DNA of 8,150 bases from Bacillota bacterium (GTDB taxonomy: Bacteria > Bacillota > Clostridia > Christensenellales > Aristaeellaceae): assembly GCA_009787135.1 (NCBI GenBank), contig WRGP01000165.1:1-8150 (forward strand). The letters run 5' to 3'. Positions within the stretch are counted from its first letter, which is position 1. Each line of letters opens with the position of its first letter. Below are positions 1-6,384 of this stretch, in pieces. The position numbers and the translations under genes are program-made. The notes below the pieces were generated by a model. The model was given only the letters and a program-made list of their open reading frames with translations. It ran no database searches and was not told the origin of the DNA.

Positions 1-1048
1 CCTCGGCGACGATGGCGCGGGTGATCTCCGCCCCCCGGCCCACCTTTACCCGCGGCATGACGACGGAATCGGTAACGCTGGCGCCCGCCTCCACCGTAAC
101 GCCCGCGAACAGCACGCTGTGGCACACGTGCCCGAAAATCTCGCAGCCCTCCGTGACCAGCGCGTTTGCGACGGTGGCGCCGGGCGCGGTGAAGTGCGGC
201 GGAAGGCCCGGGTTGCGGCTGTAAATACGCCGGTTTTTATCATACAGGTCAATGGGCATCGGCATTTCCAGCAGATCCAGATTCGCCTCCAGCAGGCTCT
301 CCACCGTGCCGACATCTTTCCAATAGCCTTGGAAGGGATAGGCGAAGAGTTTTTCGCCGTCCGCGAGCATCTTTGGCATAATATTCTTGCCAAAATCGTT
401 GGAGGAGGACTTGTCCGCCTCATCGTCGATCAGGTATTTCTCCAGCTTTTTCCATGTGAAGATGTAGACGCCCATGGACGCCTTGTTGGACCTCGCGTGC
501 TTTGGCTTTTCGTCAAACTCCACGATACGGGATGTCTCATCCGTGCCCAGAATGCCGAAGCGGTGCGTTTCCTCCCAGGGCACCTCCAACTCCGCGATGG
601 TGGCGTCCGCGCCCTTTTCCACGTGGTAGGCGAGCATGGCGCTGTAATCCATACGGTAGATATGGTCGCCCGCGAGAATGAGCACGAAGTCCGGGTCGTA
701 CTGCCGGATGAAACCCAAGTTCTGGTAGATCGCGTTCGCCGTACCGCGGTACCACTCGCCGCTTTTGCCCTTTACATACGGCGGCAGCACGAATACGCCC
801 CCTTGGGAAAGGTCCAGATCCCACGGCGCGCCGGAACCAATGTAGGCGTTGAGTTCCAGCGGCTGGTACTGGGTCAGCACGCCGACGACATCAATGCCGG
901 AATTGGCACAGTTGGAAAGCGGAAAGTCAATGATACGGTACTTTCCGCCATAAGGGACCGCCGGCTTTGCCATGGATTTGGTGAGAATGCCCAATCTGCT
1001 TCCCTGCCCACCGGCCAGCAGCATGGCGACGCAGTGCTTTTTCCTCAT
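1..1048 (-). CDS. glgC: Glucose-1-phosphate adenylyltransferase (ADP-glucose pyrophosphorylase), 3' end outside window
   Basis: This enzyme makes ADP-glucose and pyrophosphate from ATP and glucose-1-phosphate, the committed step of bacterial glycogen synthesis in the cytoplasm. About 349 codons are present, read on the minus strand from the ATG at 1048, and the frame stays open to the left edge. Visible landmarks are the nucleotide loop AGGQGSRLG (residues 12-20), KPAVPYGGKYRIIDFPLSN (28-46), the region WYRGTANAIYQN (99-110), the catalytic metal aspartate in LAGDHIYRMDY (D128), EFDEKPK, and GYWKDVGT. A C-terminal left-handed beta-helix begins in the last ~60 visible residues. The start is supported by a GGGAG ribosome binding site and by conservation from the first residues. 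The family is usually 380-430 aa, so roughly 30-80 residues are missing at the edge. In Clostridia glgD often follows, but that would lie outside the window. The family call is firm. Confidence 0.95.
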   Translation of the reverse strand, partial: MRKKHCVAMLLAGGQGSRLGILTKSMAKPAVPYGGKYRIIDFPLSNCANSGIDVVGVLTQYQPLELNAYIGSGAPWDLDLSQGGVFVLPPYVKGKSGEWYRGTANAIYQNLGFIRQYDPDFVLILAGDHIYRMDYSAMLAYHVEKGADATIAELEVPWEETHRFGILGTDETSRIVEFDEKPKHARSNKASMGVYIFTWKKLEKYLIDDEADKSSSNDFGKNIMPKMLADGEKLFAYPFQGYWKDVGTVESLLEANLDLLEMPMPIDLYDKNRRIYSRNPGLPPHFTAPGATVANALVTEGCEIFGHVCHSVLFAGVTVEAGASVTDSVVMPRVKVGRGAEITRAIVAE

Positions 1049-1116
1049 GCGTTTCACTCCCTTACTCTCACGAGCATACTTCAAGTATATTTTCACATAC
1101 TATTGTTACTATGTTT

Positions 1117-1145
1117 AGTATAGCATGAAATAGAGGAAGTGAAAA
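1117..1145 (-). promoter_or_regulatory. Candidate promoter for glgC
   Basis: Read on the minus strand there is a -35 TTTTCA (4 of 6 matches to consensus), a 17-base spacer and a -10 TATACT preceded by TG one base upstream (extended -10). It would give a leader of about 60 bases before the glgC ATG. It is assigned from spacing and motif only. Confidence 0.55.
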
Positions 1146-1169
1146 GTAGATATTTAGGAAAAAACCCTC

Positions 1170-1198
1170 TTGCAAAGGCGGTGGCGATGTGATATTAT
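1170..1198 (+). promoter_or_regulatory. Candidate SigA-type promoter for the J protein-clpB unit
   Basis: TTGCAA (4 of 6 to the -35 consensus), exactly 17 bases, then TATTAT (5 of 6 to the -10), again with a TG one base upstream of the -10. Transcription would start near 1205, inside the CtsR operator, leaving a leader of only about 20 bases before the ATG at 1227. A housekeeping promoter covered by an operator is the usual design of CtsR-controlled genes. Confidence 0.65.
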
Positions 1199-1200
1199 AA

Positions 1201-1217
1201 GGTCAAAGAAAGTCAAA
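1201..1217 (+). promoter_or_regulatory. CtsR operator (tandem heptad repeat)
   Basis: The sequence is GGTCAAA-GAA-AGTCAAA. It matches the published CtsR consensus (A/G)GTCAAA-NAN-(A/G)GTCAAA at every position, including the A in the middle of the spacer. It begins three bases after the -10 box and ends just before the AAAGGA ribosome binding site, so a bound repressor would cover the transcription start. CtsR represses clp genes in low-G+C Gram-positive bacteria and releases DNA on heat or protein stress. I found no second tandem copy in the window. No ctsR gene is present here, so the regulator must be encoded elsewhere. Confidence 0.88.
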
Positions 1218-1226
1218 GGAAAGAAG

Positions 1227-1871
1227 ATGAGAAAAATGGCCGACCACTACAGCGTGCTGGGTGTAAAAAGGGATGCCGGCGCTGAGGAAATAAAGAAGGC
1301 GTTTCGCAAATTGGCCAAGCGATACCATCCCGACGCCACGGGAGGAGACGAAGCGGCCAAACAAAAATTCGTTCAGGTGAACGAGGCGTATGAAACGCTG
1401 TCTGACGACGCCAAGCGCAAGGCGTACGACGCGGAGCTCGCCAATCCCTTTGGGGGCCGGGACCGCGCGCATGCGGGGCCTGGCAGCCCATATGGCGAAA
1501 ATGTCTATTACGAATATACCAACGGAGGCGATGCGCCCCATTTTGACGATCTGATCAATACTCTATTTGGACAGGGCACAAGGACAGCCACGCGGACGCG
1601 GAAGGCGCTGGACGTGACCGCGAAATGTGACATCACCCCCTGGGTGGCGGCGCTGGGCGGCCGCATAGAGGTTCGCGTGGGCGACAAGACGCTCTCGGTA
1701 AAGGTGCCGCCGAACACGCAGAGCGGGCAAAAACTTCGCCTGCGCGGGCAGGGGCTCTCGGACGGGCATGGGAACCAGGGGGATCTGTTCATGGAGATGA
1801 CCATCCAGAACCCGAAGAACTTGACGCCCGAAATGAAGCGGTTGTATGAGCGGATGGCCGCGATCTCATGA
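1227..1871 (+). CDS. Small J-domain co-chaperone (DnaJ/CbpA family) with a single C-terminal substrate-binding domain
   Basis: This 214-aa J protein would stimulate a partner DnaK ATPase and hand it misfolded protein. The J domain spans about residues 6-70, with the HPD motif at 34-36 and the helix-IV region NEAYETLSDDAKRKAYD at 52-68. A Gly-rich, DnaJ G/F-like linker follows and includes FDDLINTLFG (106-115). Residues about 128-214 resemble DnaJ C-terminal domain II (AALGGRIEV, then TQSGQKLRLRGQG, QGDLF and the terminal helix LTPEMKRLYERM). There is no CxxCxGxG zinc finger and no separate domain I, so it is shorter than CbpA (about 300 aa) or DnaJ (about 375 aa). The ATG at 1227 is preferred because AAAGGA lies six bases upstream; ATG 1236 is a possible alternative. 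It is followed after 91 bases by clpB on the same strand, and the shared CtsR site implies a heat-shock role. It is not the canonical dnaJ. Confidence 0.88.
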   Translation: MRKMADHYSVLGVKRDAGAEEIKKAFRKLAKRYHPDATGGDEAAKQKFVQVNEAYETLSDDAKRKAYDAELANPFGGRDRAHAGPGSPYGENVYYEYTNGGDAPHFDDLINTLFGQGTRTATRTRKALDVTAKCDITPWVAALGGRIEVRVGDKTLSVKVPPNTQSGQKLRLRGQGLSDGHGNQGDLFMEMTIQNPKNLTPEMKRLYERMAAIS

Positions 1872-1916
1872 GCCGGGCATGTAGAGCGGGAACGTCAGGA
1901 AACTTCCCTCTCGGCT
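1871..1916 (+). other. Possible stem-loop between the J protein gene and clpB
   Basis: GGGAA (1888-1892) pairs with TTCCC (1904-1908). AGA (1883-1885) pairs with TCT (1909-1911), with GC bulged. AGCCG (1871-1875) pairs with CGGCT (1912-1916), leaving a 7-base bulge. No T-run follows, so it is not a standard terminator. It could be an RNA-processing or stability element, or chance. Confidence 0.3.
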
Positions 1917-1962
1917 ATACGCGATTTCACAACAAAATTTTGTACGAAAAGAGGGGATCACA

Positions 1963-4560
1963 ATGGACATGAATCAATTCACACAAAAAGCGCGGGAGAC
2001 CATTGCCCTGTCGCAGGATATTGCGCTGCGCCGCAAGCACCAGCAGCTTGACGGCGAGCATCTGCATGCCGCCCTGCTTGCGGACAAGGAGGGGCTGATC
2101 CCGCGCCTGCTCACGCTGCTGAACGTGGACGCGGCCGCGTACGGCGCGGAGCTTGACGACGAGCTTGCGAAGCTTCCGTCCGTGGTCGGCGGAAGCCAGC
2201 TCTACGCCTCGCGCAGATACGGCGAGCTGCTGGCCCGCGCGCCGGAGAGCGCCAAGTCCTTTGGGGACGCGTACGCGGGCGTGGAGCATCTGTTTCTGGC
2301 GCTGCTGGAGGAGCGCGGCACGCCGTCGGCGCGGCTGTTTGCGAAGTACGGCATTGCGCGGGAGAAATTTCTATCTGTGCTCAGCCAGGTGCGCGGGGGC
2401 CAGCGGGTCACCTCGCAGAACCCTGAGGAGACGTATGAGGCGCTCAAACGATTCGGCGCGGATCTGGTGGAGCTGGCCCGGCGCGGCAAGCTGGACCCAA
2501 TCATCGGGCGGGACGCGGAGATCCGCCGGGTCATCAACATCCTGTGCCGCAAGACGAAGAACAACCCGGTGCTCATCGGCGAACCGGGCGTTGGCAAGAC
2601 GGCCGTGGCCGAGGGGCTGGCGCAGCGCATCGTGAAGGGTGACGTGCCAGACAACCTGCGCGACAAGACGGTTTTCTCGCTGGATATGGGCAGCCTGATC
2701 GCGGGGGCGAAATACCGCGGCGAATTTGAGGAACGGCTCAAGGCCGTGCTTAAGGAGATACGGGATTCGGACGGGCGGATCATCCTCTTCATTGACGAGC
2801 TGCATACCATCGTGGGCGCGGGCAAGGCCGACGGCGCGATGGACGCCGGCAACCTGCTCAAGCCCATGCTGGCGCGGGGCGAGCTGCACTGCATCGGCGC
2901 CACGACGCTGGACGAATTCCGCCGGCACATTGAGAAGGACGCCGCGCTGGCCCGCCGCTTCCAGCCCGTGATGGTGGGGGAGCCGACCGTGGAGGAGACG
3001 ATCACCATCCTGCGCGGCCTGAAGGAAAAATACGAAATCCATCACTCCGTCCGCATCACCGACGCGGCGCTGATCGCGTGTGCCACGCTGTCGAGCCGTT
3101 ACATCACCGAGCGTTTTTTGCCGGACAAGGCCATTGACCTGATGGATGAGGCCGCTTCCATCCTGCGCACGGAGATCAACTCTAAGCCGTCCAAACTCGA
3201 CGAGATGGAGCGGCGCGTGCTGCAGCTGGAGATTGAGCGGGAGGCGCTGAAAAAAGAGGAGGATGAGCGAAGCCGGGAGCGCCTGGCCGCCATTGAAAAG
3301 GAAATTGCCGAGCGCAGGGGGATGGCGGACACGCTGACCGCCCAGTGGCAGCGGGAAAAACAGGATATTGCCGCCATGCATGACCTGCGCGAGGAGATGG
3401 ACAGGGCCAAGCTCGCCCTGGAACAGGCGGAGCGCGCCTATGATCTAAACCGCATGGCGGAGCTGAAATACGGCGAGATTCCAAGGCTGGCGCAGGCGCT
3501 GGAGGACGCGCGCGGCCGTGCGGAGCAGGCGCGCGAGGGCGGCCAATCCCTCATCCGCGAGGTGGTGACCGAAGCGGAGATCGCCCGCATCGTCTCGCGC
3601 TGGACGGGGATCCCTATGGCCCGGCTTGTGGAGGGCGAGCGTGAGAAGCTGCTTGGTTTGGCCGATACGCTGCACCGGCGTGTCATCGGCCAGGACGAGG
3701 CTGTGGACGCGGTCAGCGATGCGATCCTCAGGGCGCGCTCCGGCCTGTCCGACCCGAACCGGCCGATTGGCTCCTTCCTGTTTCTTGGCCCCACGGGCGT
3801 TGGCAAGACCGAGCTGGCCAAGGCGCTGGCCGAGGCGATGTTCGCGAGCGAGCATAACATCGTTCGCATTGATATGAGCGAGTACCAGGAGAAGCATACC
3901 ATCTCGCGCCTGGTCGGCGCGCCGCCGGGCTATGTCGGCCACGAGGAGGGCGGCCAGCTCACCGAGGCGGTCCGCCGGAGGCCCTATTCGATTGTGCTCT
4001 TTGATGAGATTGAAAAGGGGCATCCCGATGTGTTCAATTTGCTGCTGCAGATGCTCGACGACGGGCGGCTGACCGACAGCCAGGGCCGCACGGTAAATTT
4101 CAAGAATACCGTGGTGATCATGACGTCCAACCTGGGCAGCGAGTACATGCTGCAGGGCATTGGCGCAAACGGCGAGCTGTCGGACGAGGCCAGACGCCGA
4201 ACAGGCGAGCTGCTCAGCCAGCGCTTTAAGCCGGAGTTTCTCAACCGCATGGATGAGATCGTGTTCTTCAGGCCCCTGACCCGCGAGGAGATCGCGCGCA
4301 TTGTCGGCCTCATTTTGGAGAAGACGGAAGGCCGCATGGCCGCGGAGGGGTATCGGCTGGCCGTCACGGACGCGGCGAGAGAGTATATCGCGGCGGAAGC
4401 GTATACGCCGGCGTATGGCGCGCGCCCCGTCAAGCGGTATGTGCAGCGCGAGGTGGAAACGGCTGTGGCGCGGATGCTGCTGCGCGGGGAAGTGGGGGCC
4501 GGAGGCGAGGTGGTTGTGGACGCGGGCGCCGGGGGATTGGAGGTTAGCGTTCGGGGGTAA
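1963..4560 (+). CDS. clpB: ClpB protein disaggregase (Hsp100 AAA+ ATPase)
   Basis: This 865-aa protein has the usual ClpB length. ClpB is a cytoplasmic hexamer that threads aggregated protein through its pore, working with DnaK/DnaJ. Order of parts: Clp N domain (about 1-150); first AAA+ domain with Walker A GEPGVGKT (206-213), pore loop KYRG (Y251), Walker B ILFIDE (D278, E279) and arginine-finger pair R331/R332; a long coiled-coil middle domain (about 400-530) with the ClpB-typical NRMAELKYGEIP; second AAA+ domain with Walker A GPTGVGKT (609-616), pore loop GYVG (Y657), Walker B IVLFDE (D681, E682), the FLNRMDE segment (R762) and sensor-2 GAR (819-821). All catalytic residues are intact. 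The full-length middle domain separates it from ClpC and ClpA, and it should not feed ClpP. The ATG at 1963 has GAGGGG six bases upstream. It is probably cotranscribed with the upstream J gene from the CtsR-controlled promoter, since I see no strong promoter in the 91-base gap. Confidence 0.97.
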   Translation: MDMNQFTQKARETIALSQDIALRRKHQQLDGEHLHAALLADKEGLIPRLLTLLNVDAAAYGAELDDELAKLPSVVGGSQLYASRRYGELLARAPESAKSFGDAYAGVEHLFLALLEERGTPSARLFAKYGIAREKFLSVLSQVRGGQRVTSQNPEETYEALKRFGADLVELARRGKLDPIIGRDAEIRRVINILCRKTKNNPVLIGEPGVGKTAVAEGLAQRIVKGDVPDNLRDKTVFSLDMGSLIAGAKYRGEFEERLKAVLKEIRDSDGRIILFIDELHTIVGAGKADGAMDAGNLLKPMLARGELHCIGATTLDEFRRHIEKDAALARRFQPVMVGEPTVEETITILRGLKEKYEIHHSVRITDAALIACATLSSRYITERFLPDKAIDLMDEAASILRTEINSKPSKLDEMERRVLQLEIEREALKKEEDERSRERLAAIEKEIAERRGMADTLTAQWQREKQDIAAMHDLREEMDRAKLALEQAERAYDLNRMAELKYGEIPRLAQALEDARGRAEQAREGGQSLIREVVTEAEIARIVSRWTGIPMARLVEGEREKLLGLADTLHRRVIGQDEAVDAVSDAILRARSGLSDPNRPIGSFLFLGPTGVGKTELAKALAEAMFASEHNIVRIDMSEYQEKHTISRLVGAPPGYVGHEEGGQLTEAVRRRPYSIVLFDEIEKGHPDVFNLLLQMLDDGRLTDSQGRTVNFKNTVVIMTSNLGSEYMLQGIGANGELSDEARRRTGELLSQRFKPEFLNRMDEIVFFRPLTREEIARIVGLILEKTEGRMAAEGYRLAVTDAAREYIAAEAYTPAYGARPVKRYVQREVETAVARMLLRGEVGAGGEVVVDAGAGGLEVSVRG

Positions 4561-4770
4561 TTATAGAATCCAAAAGGCCTTCCCGCCGTGCCGCGAAATT
4601 TTTTATGGCGTTTCGTTCCAAGATGCTACCTCAACGGCATATTGCGGGCGCTTGGGCTGCCGGAATCGGATTGGTATTCGTATAATGAGCCAGAGGGTTC
4701 CTAAGCGATGACAAAAACCCCGCCGCATACAGAAGGGAAACCGGGGAGCGGCGGGGCATGACCCGTTTAT
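4561..4770. other. Convergent intergenic region between clpB and the oxidative-stress operon
   Basis: This region contains the minus-strand terminator at 4713-4756. In 4561-4712 I see no supported gene. A T-run at 4599-4604 lacks a convincing stem before it, and a TATAAT at 4681-4686 lacks a -35 partner at proper spacing. How clpB transcription ends is therefore unclear. The hairpin at 4718-4756 may also stall plus-strand transcripts, but only a weak TTTATTTATT stretch follows it on that strand. Confidence 0.5.
4713..4756 (-). terminator. Rho-independent terminator of the perR-rbr-dfx-hrb operon
   Basis: On the minus strand a perfect 9-bp G+C stem, CCCCGCCGC with GCGGCGGGG (4748-4756 and 4718-4726), encloses a 21-base loop and is followed directly by TTTTT (4717-4713). 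It lies about 15 bases past the stop of the last gene of the operon. Confidence 0.85.
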
Positions 4771-5415
4771 TTATTGCAGCGTAAAACGATTCTTTGGCGC
4801 GGCACATACCGGGCATGTATACGAATCAGGCAGCGCCTCAAATGCCTCCGCCGCCCCCGGGAAGATATATCCGCAGACATCGCATACGTACGCTTTCGCG
4901 CTATCAGCCTCATCCGCCACATAGGTGGGCGCATTCTTGGGCGCTTTGCCCTTGATCACCTTATGGTAATACGCGTACGTCATGGGCGCCTCCTCGGATA
5001 CGCGTCTGGCGTCAACGATCTCGGCGATAAAAATCGTATGGGTCAAACAATCCCTTTGATCAATCAGGCGGCAGTCCAGGGTCGCGCACACGCCCGCGCG
5101 CGGCACGGCGATGCCGGCGCCCGTTGCGGTATGCTCGATATGGGCAAATTTGTCCGTATCCCTGCCTGAACTGAAGCCAAACGCGCCAATGACGCCGCTG
5201 TCAACTGTCTCGGCCAAAACGGATACCGTGAACACGCCCGCCCGCTGTATGCGGGAATGGGTATAATTGCCTTTGTTCAGGCTCACGGCCAGCGTGGCGG
5301 GAGAGGAGGTGACTTGGATCACGCTGTTCGCGACGCAGCCAACATCTCTCGCGCCATCCTTTGTGGAAATGAGATACATCCCGTATGATAAAGTAAACAG
5401 CGCGGTGGTATCCAT
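4771..5415 (-). CDS. hrb: Flavin reductase-rubredoxin fusion (high-molecular-weight rubredoxin type)
   Basis: The 214-aa protein joins an FMN-binding flavin reductase-like domain (about residues 5-155; the family signature runs through GCVANSVIQVTSSP and AVSLNKGNYTHS) to a C-terminal rubredoxin. Its four iron ligands are C178, C181, C201 and C204 (CDVCGY and CPVCAAPKNRF). Fusions of this kind, known as Hrb in Moorella, carry electrons from NADH dehydrogenases to oxygen- or NO-reducing enzymes. Here it is the likely electron donor to the rubrerythrin and superoxide reductase encoded upstream in the same operon; that role is inferred from context. The two CxxC pairs are separated by 19 residues, shorter than in classical rubredoxins (about 29 or more), so this is a compact rubredoxin. 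The ATG at 5415 has GGAGGAGGGG five bases upstream; an in-frame ATG at 5445 has no comparable site. It is the last gene of the operon, 33 bases after dfx. Confidence 0.9.
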   Translation of the reverse strand: MDTTALFTLSYGMYLISTKDGARDVGCVANSVIQVTSSPATLAVSLNKGNYTHSRIQRAGVFTVSVLAETVDSGVIGAFGFSSGRDTDKFAHIEHTATGAGIAVPRAGVCATLDCRLIDQRDCLTHTIFIAEIVDARRVSEEAPMTYAYYHKVIKGKAPKNAPTYVADEADSAKAYVCDVCGYIFPGAAEAFEALPDSYTCPVCAAPKNRFTLQ

Positions 5416-5448
5416 GGTCACCCCTCCTCCCGCAATGCGGCCCAAAGA

Positions 5449-5829
5449 TCAAATTTCCGTTTTCCAAAGCCCGTGCAGGTTGCAGTAGGCGTATACGGCG
5501 ACCGGCTTGTCGTCTACGCAGTTGAAAACAACCTTTGTTTCCTCCCCGGGCTTCAGACGCTTGCGCTGGCCGCCGCGCTCGGTTTCTACATATACGAAAG
5601 CGATATGGTGCGCGTCTTCCATCGGGTGCGGCGCGGCGCCGACAGCGACGGTGAGGGTGTTTCCCTCCGCGCTTAGGACGGGCAAATGCTTCTCGGCGCT
5701 TGCCTCCGCCGTGTTGGGCACAAGCTCCGCCATCGTTTCCCCACAGCAGACCACCGGCACGCCGCGGTTGTCGATCAGGCCGATGAGATTGCCGCAATGT
5801 TTGCAAATGAAAAATTTTTGTTTGCTCAT
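5449..5829 (-). CDS. dfx: Desulfoferrodoxin (two-iron superoxide reductase)
   Basis: The 126-aa protein reduces superoxide to hydrogen peroxide without making oxygen, a typical defence of anaerobes, and acts in the cytoplasm. The N-terminal desulforedoxin-like domain has all four cysteines of center I (C9, C12, C28, C29). The catalytic center II has H48, H68, H74, H75 (one of the last two being the ligand), C116 and H119 in the C-terminal CNLHG motif. The E46-K47 pair before H48 matches the catalytic Glu-Lys of the family. Length equals the Desulfovibrio enzyme within one or two residues, and nothing is missing. It starts 12 bases after the rubrerythrin stop, and its GAGGAGGG ribosome binding site overlaps that stop codon, suggesting translational coupling. 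The peroxide it makes is the substrate of the rubrerythrin encoded just before it. Confidence 0.96.
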   Translation of the reverse strand: MSKQKFFICKHCGNLIGLIDNRGVPVVCCGETMAELVPNTAEASAEKHLPVLSAEGNTLTVAVGAAPHPMEDAHHIAFVYVETERGGQRKRLKPGEETKVVFNCVDDKPVAVYAYCNLHGLWKTEI

Positions 5830-5841
5830 ATTCGGCCCTCC

Positions 5842-6384
5842 TCAATAATTGATCATGCGCAGCTCAAAGTACGCCTGCGGATGCGCGCAGACAGGGCATA
5901 CCAGCGGGGCGTTTTCGCTATCCACGATATGGCCGCAGTTGCGGCAGATCCAAACGGTCTTTTCCTTCTTGGCGAATACGCTGCCCTCCCGGACATTTTG
6001 GAGCAGTTTCAGGTAGCGCTCCTCATGCTCCTTCTCGATTTTGCCGACCGATTCAAAAAGCCGCCCGATATCGTCAAAACCCTCTTCCCTCGCCTCCGCC
6101 GCCATGCGCCTGTACATATCGGTCCACTCGCCGTTCTCGCCGGCGGCCGCGGCCTTGAGGTTTTCGGCGGTCTCGGGGATGTCGCCGCCGCAGAGCAGCT
6201 TGAACCAAATCTTCGCGTGCTCCTTCTCGTTGTTCGCGGTCTCCTCAAAGATGGCCGCGATCTGCTCGTAGCCCTCTTTTTTTGCCTTGCCGGCAAAATA
6301 GGTGTACTTGTTCCTCGCCTGCGATTCGCCCGCGAAAGCCTCCCGCAAATTCGCTTCCGTCTTTGTGCCTTTTAGGTCCCTCAT
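5842..6384 (-). CDS. rbr: Rubrerythrin (NAD(P)H-linked peroxidase, diiron plus rubredoxin-like center)
   Basis: The 180-aa cytoplasmic protein reduces hydrogen peroxide to water with electrons from a rubredoxin-type carrier. The four-helix diiron domain supplies ligands E20 (GESQARNKY), E53 and H56 (NEKEH), E83 and E86 (ENGEWTDMY), and E117 and H120 (IEKEH). The C-terminal rubredoxin-like domain has C147, C150, C163 and C166, with the 12-residue gap normal for rubrerythrin. It is slightly shorter than the Desulfovibrio protein (191 aa), mainly between the second and fourth helices. The start ATG at 6384 overlaps the perR stop as ATGA, with a GGTGG-like ribosome binding site six bases upstream inside perR, so translation is probably coupled to perR. 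A rubrerythrin directly behind perR is a common clostridial arrangement. Confidence 0.97.
   Translation of the reverse strand: MRDLKGTKTEANLREAFAGESQARNKYTYFAGKAKKEGYEQIAAIFEETANNEKEHAKIWFKLLCGGDIPETAENLKAAAAGENGEWTDMYRRMAAEAREEGFDDIGRLFESVGKIEKEHEERYLKLLQNVREGSVFAKKEKTVWICRNCGHIVDSENAPLVCPVCAHPQAYFELRMINY

Noticed and set aside
119..1123. Long plus-strand open frame (334 codons) opposite glgC
   Set aside because: It lies antisense to a clear GlgC reading with all motifs. G+C-rich codon use suppresses stops on the opposite strand, and its own translation shows no family features.
1170..1226. TTG start extending the J protein by 19 residues
   Set aside because: The extension would run through the -35, -10 and CtsR operator; the ATG at 1227 has a good ribosome binding site and fits the J-domain start.
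1049..1226. CIRCE/HrcA element upstream of the chaperone genes
   Set aside because: No TTAGCACTC and GAGTGCTAA inverted pair is present; the CtsR heptads explain regulation instead.
2371..3381. Long minus-strand open frame (336 codons) opposite clpB
   Set aside because: It lies fully inside the ClpB coding region with intact AAA+ motifs, has no plausible ribosome binding site and no recognisable product.
4577..4604. T6 run after clpB as a possible terminator
   Set aside because: Only 3-4 bp of pairing can be found upstream and it does not abut the T-run.
4681..4686. Perfect TATAAT on the plus strand
   Set aside because: No -35 at 16-18 bases upstream and no gene downstream; it points into the terminator of the opposing operon.
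5041..5047. GGTCAAA heptad inside hrb
   Set aside because: It is a single half-site without a tandem partner, within coding sequence.
5416..5445. Upstream ATG at 5445 for the flavin reductase-rubredoxin fusion
   Set aside because: The added residues are encoded by the ribosome binding site region of the ATG at 5415 and look non-conserved; no comparable site precedes 5445.
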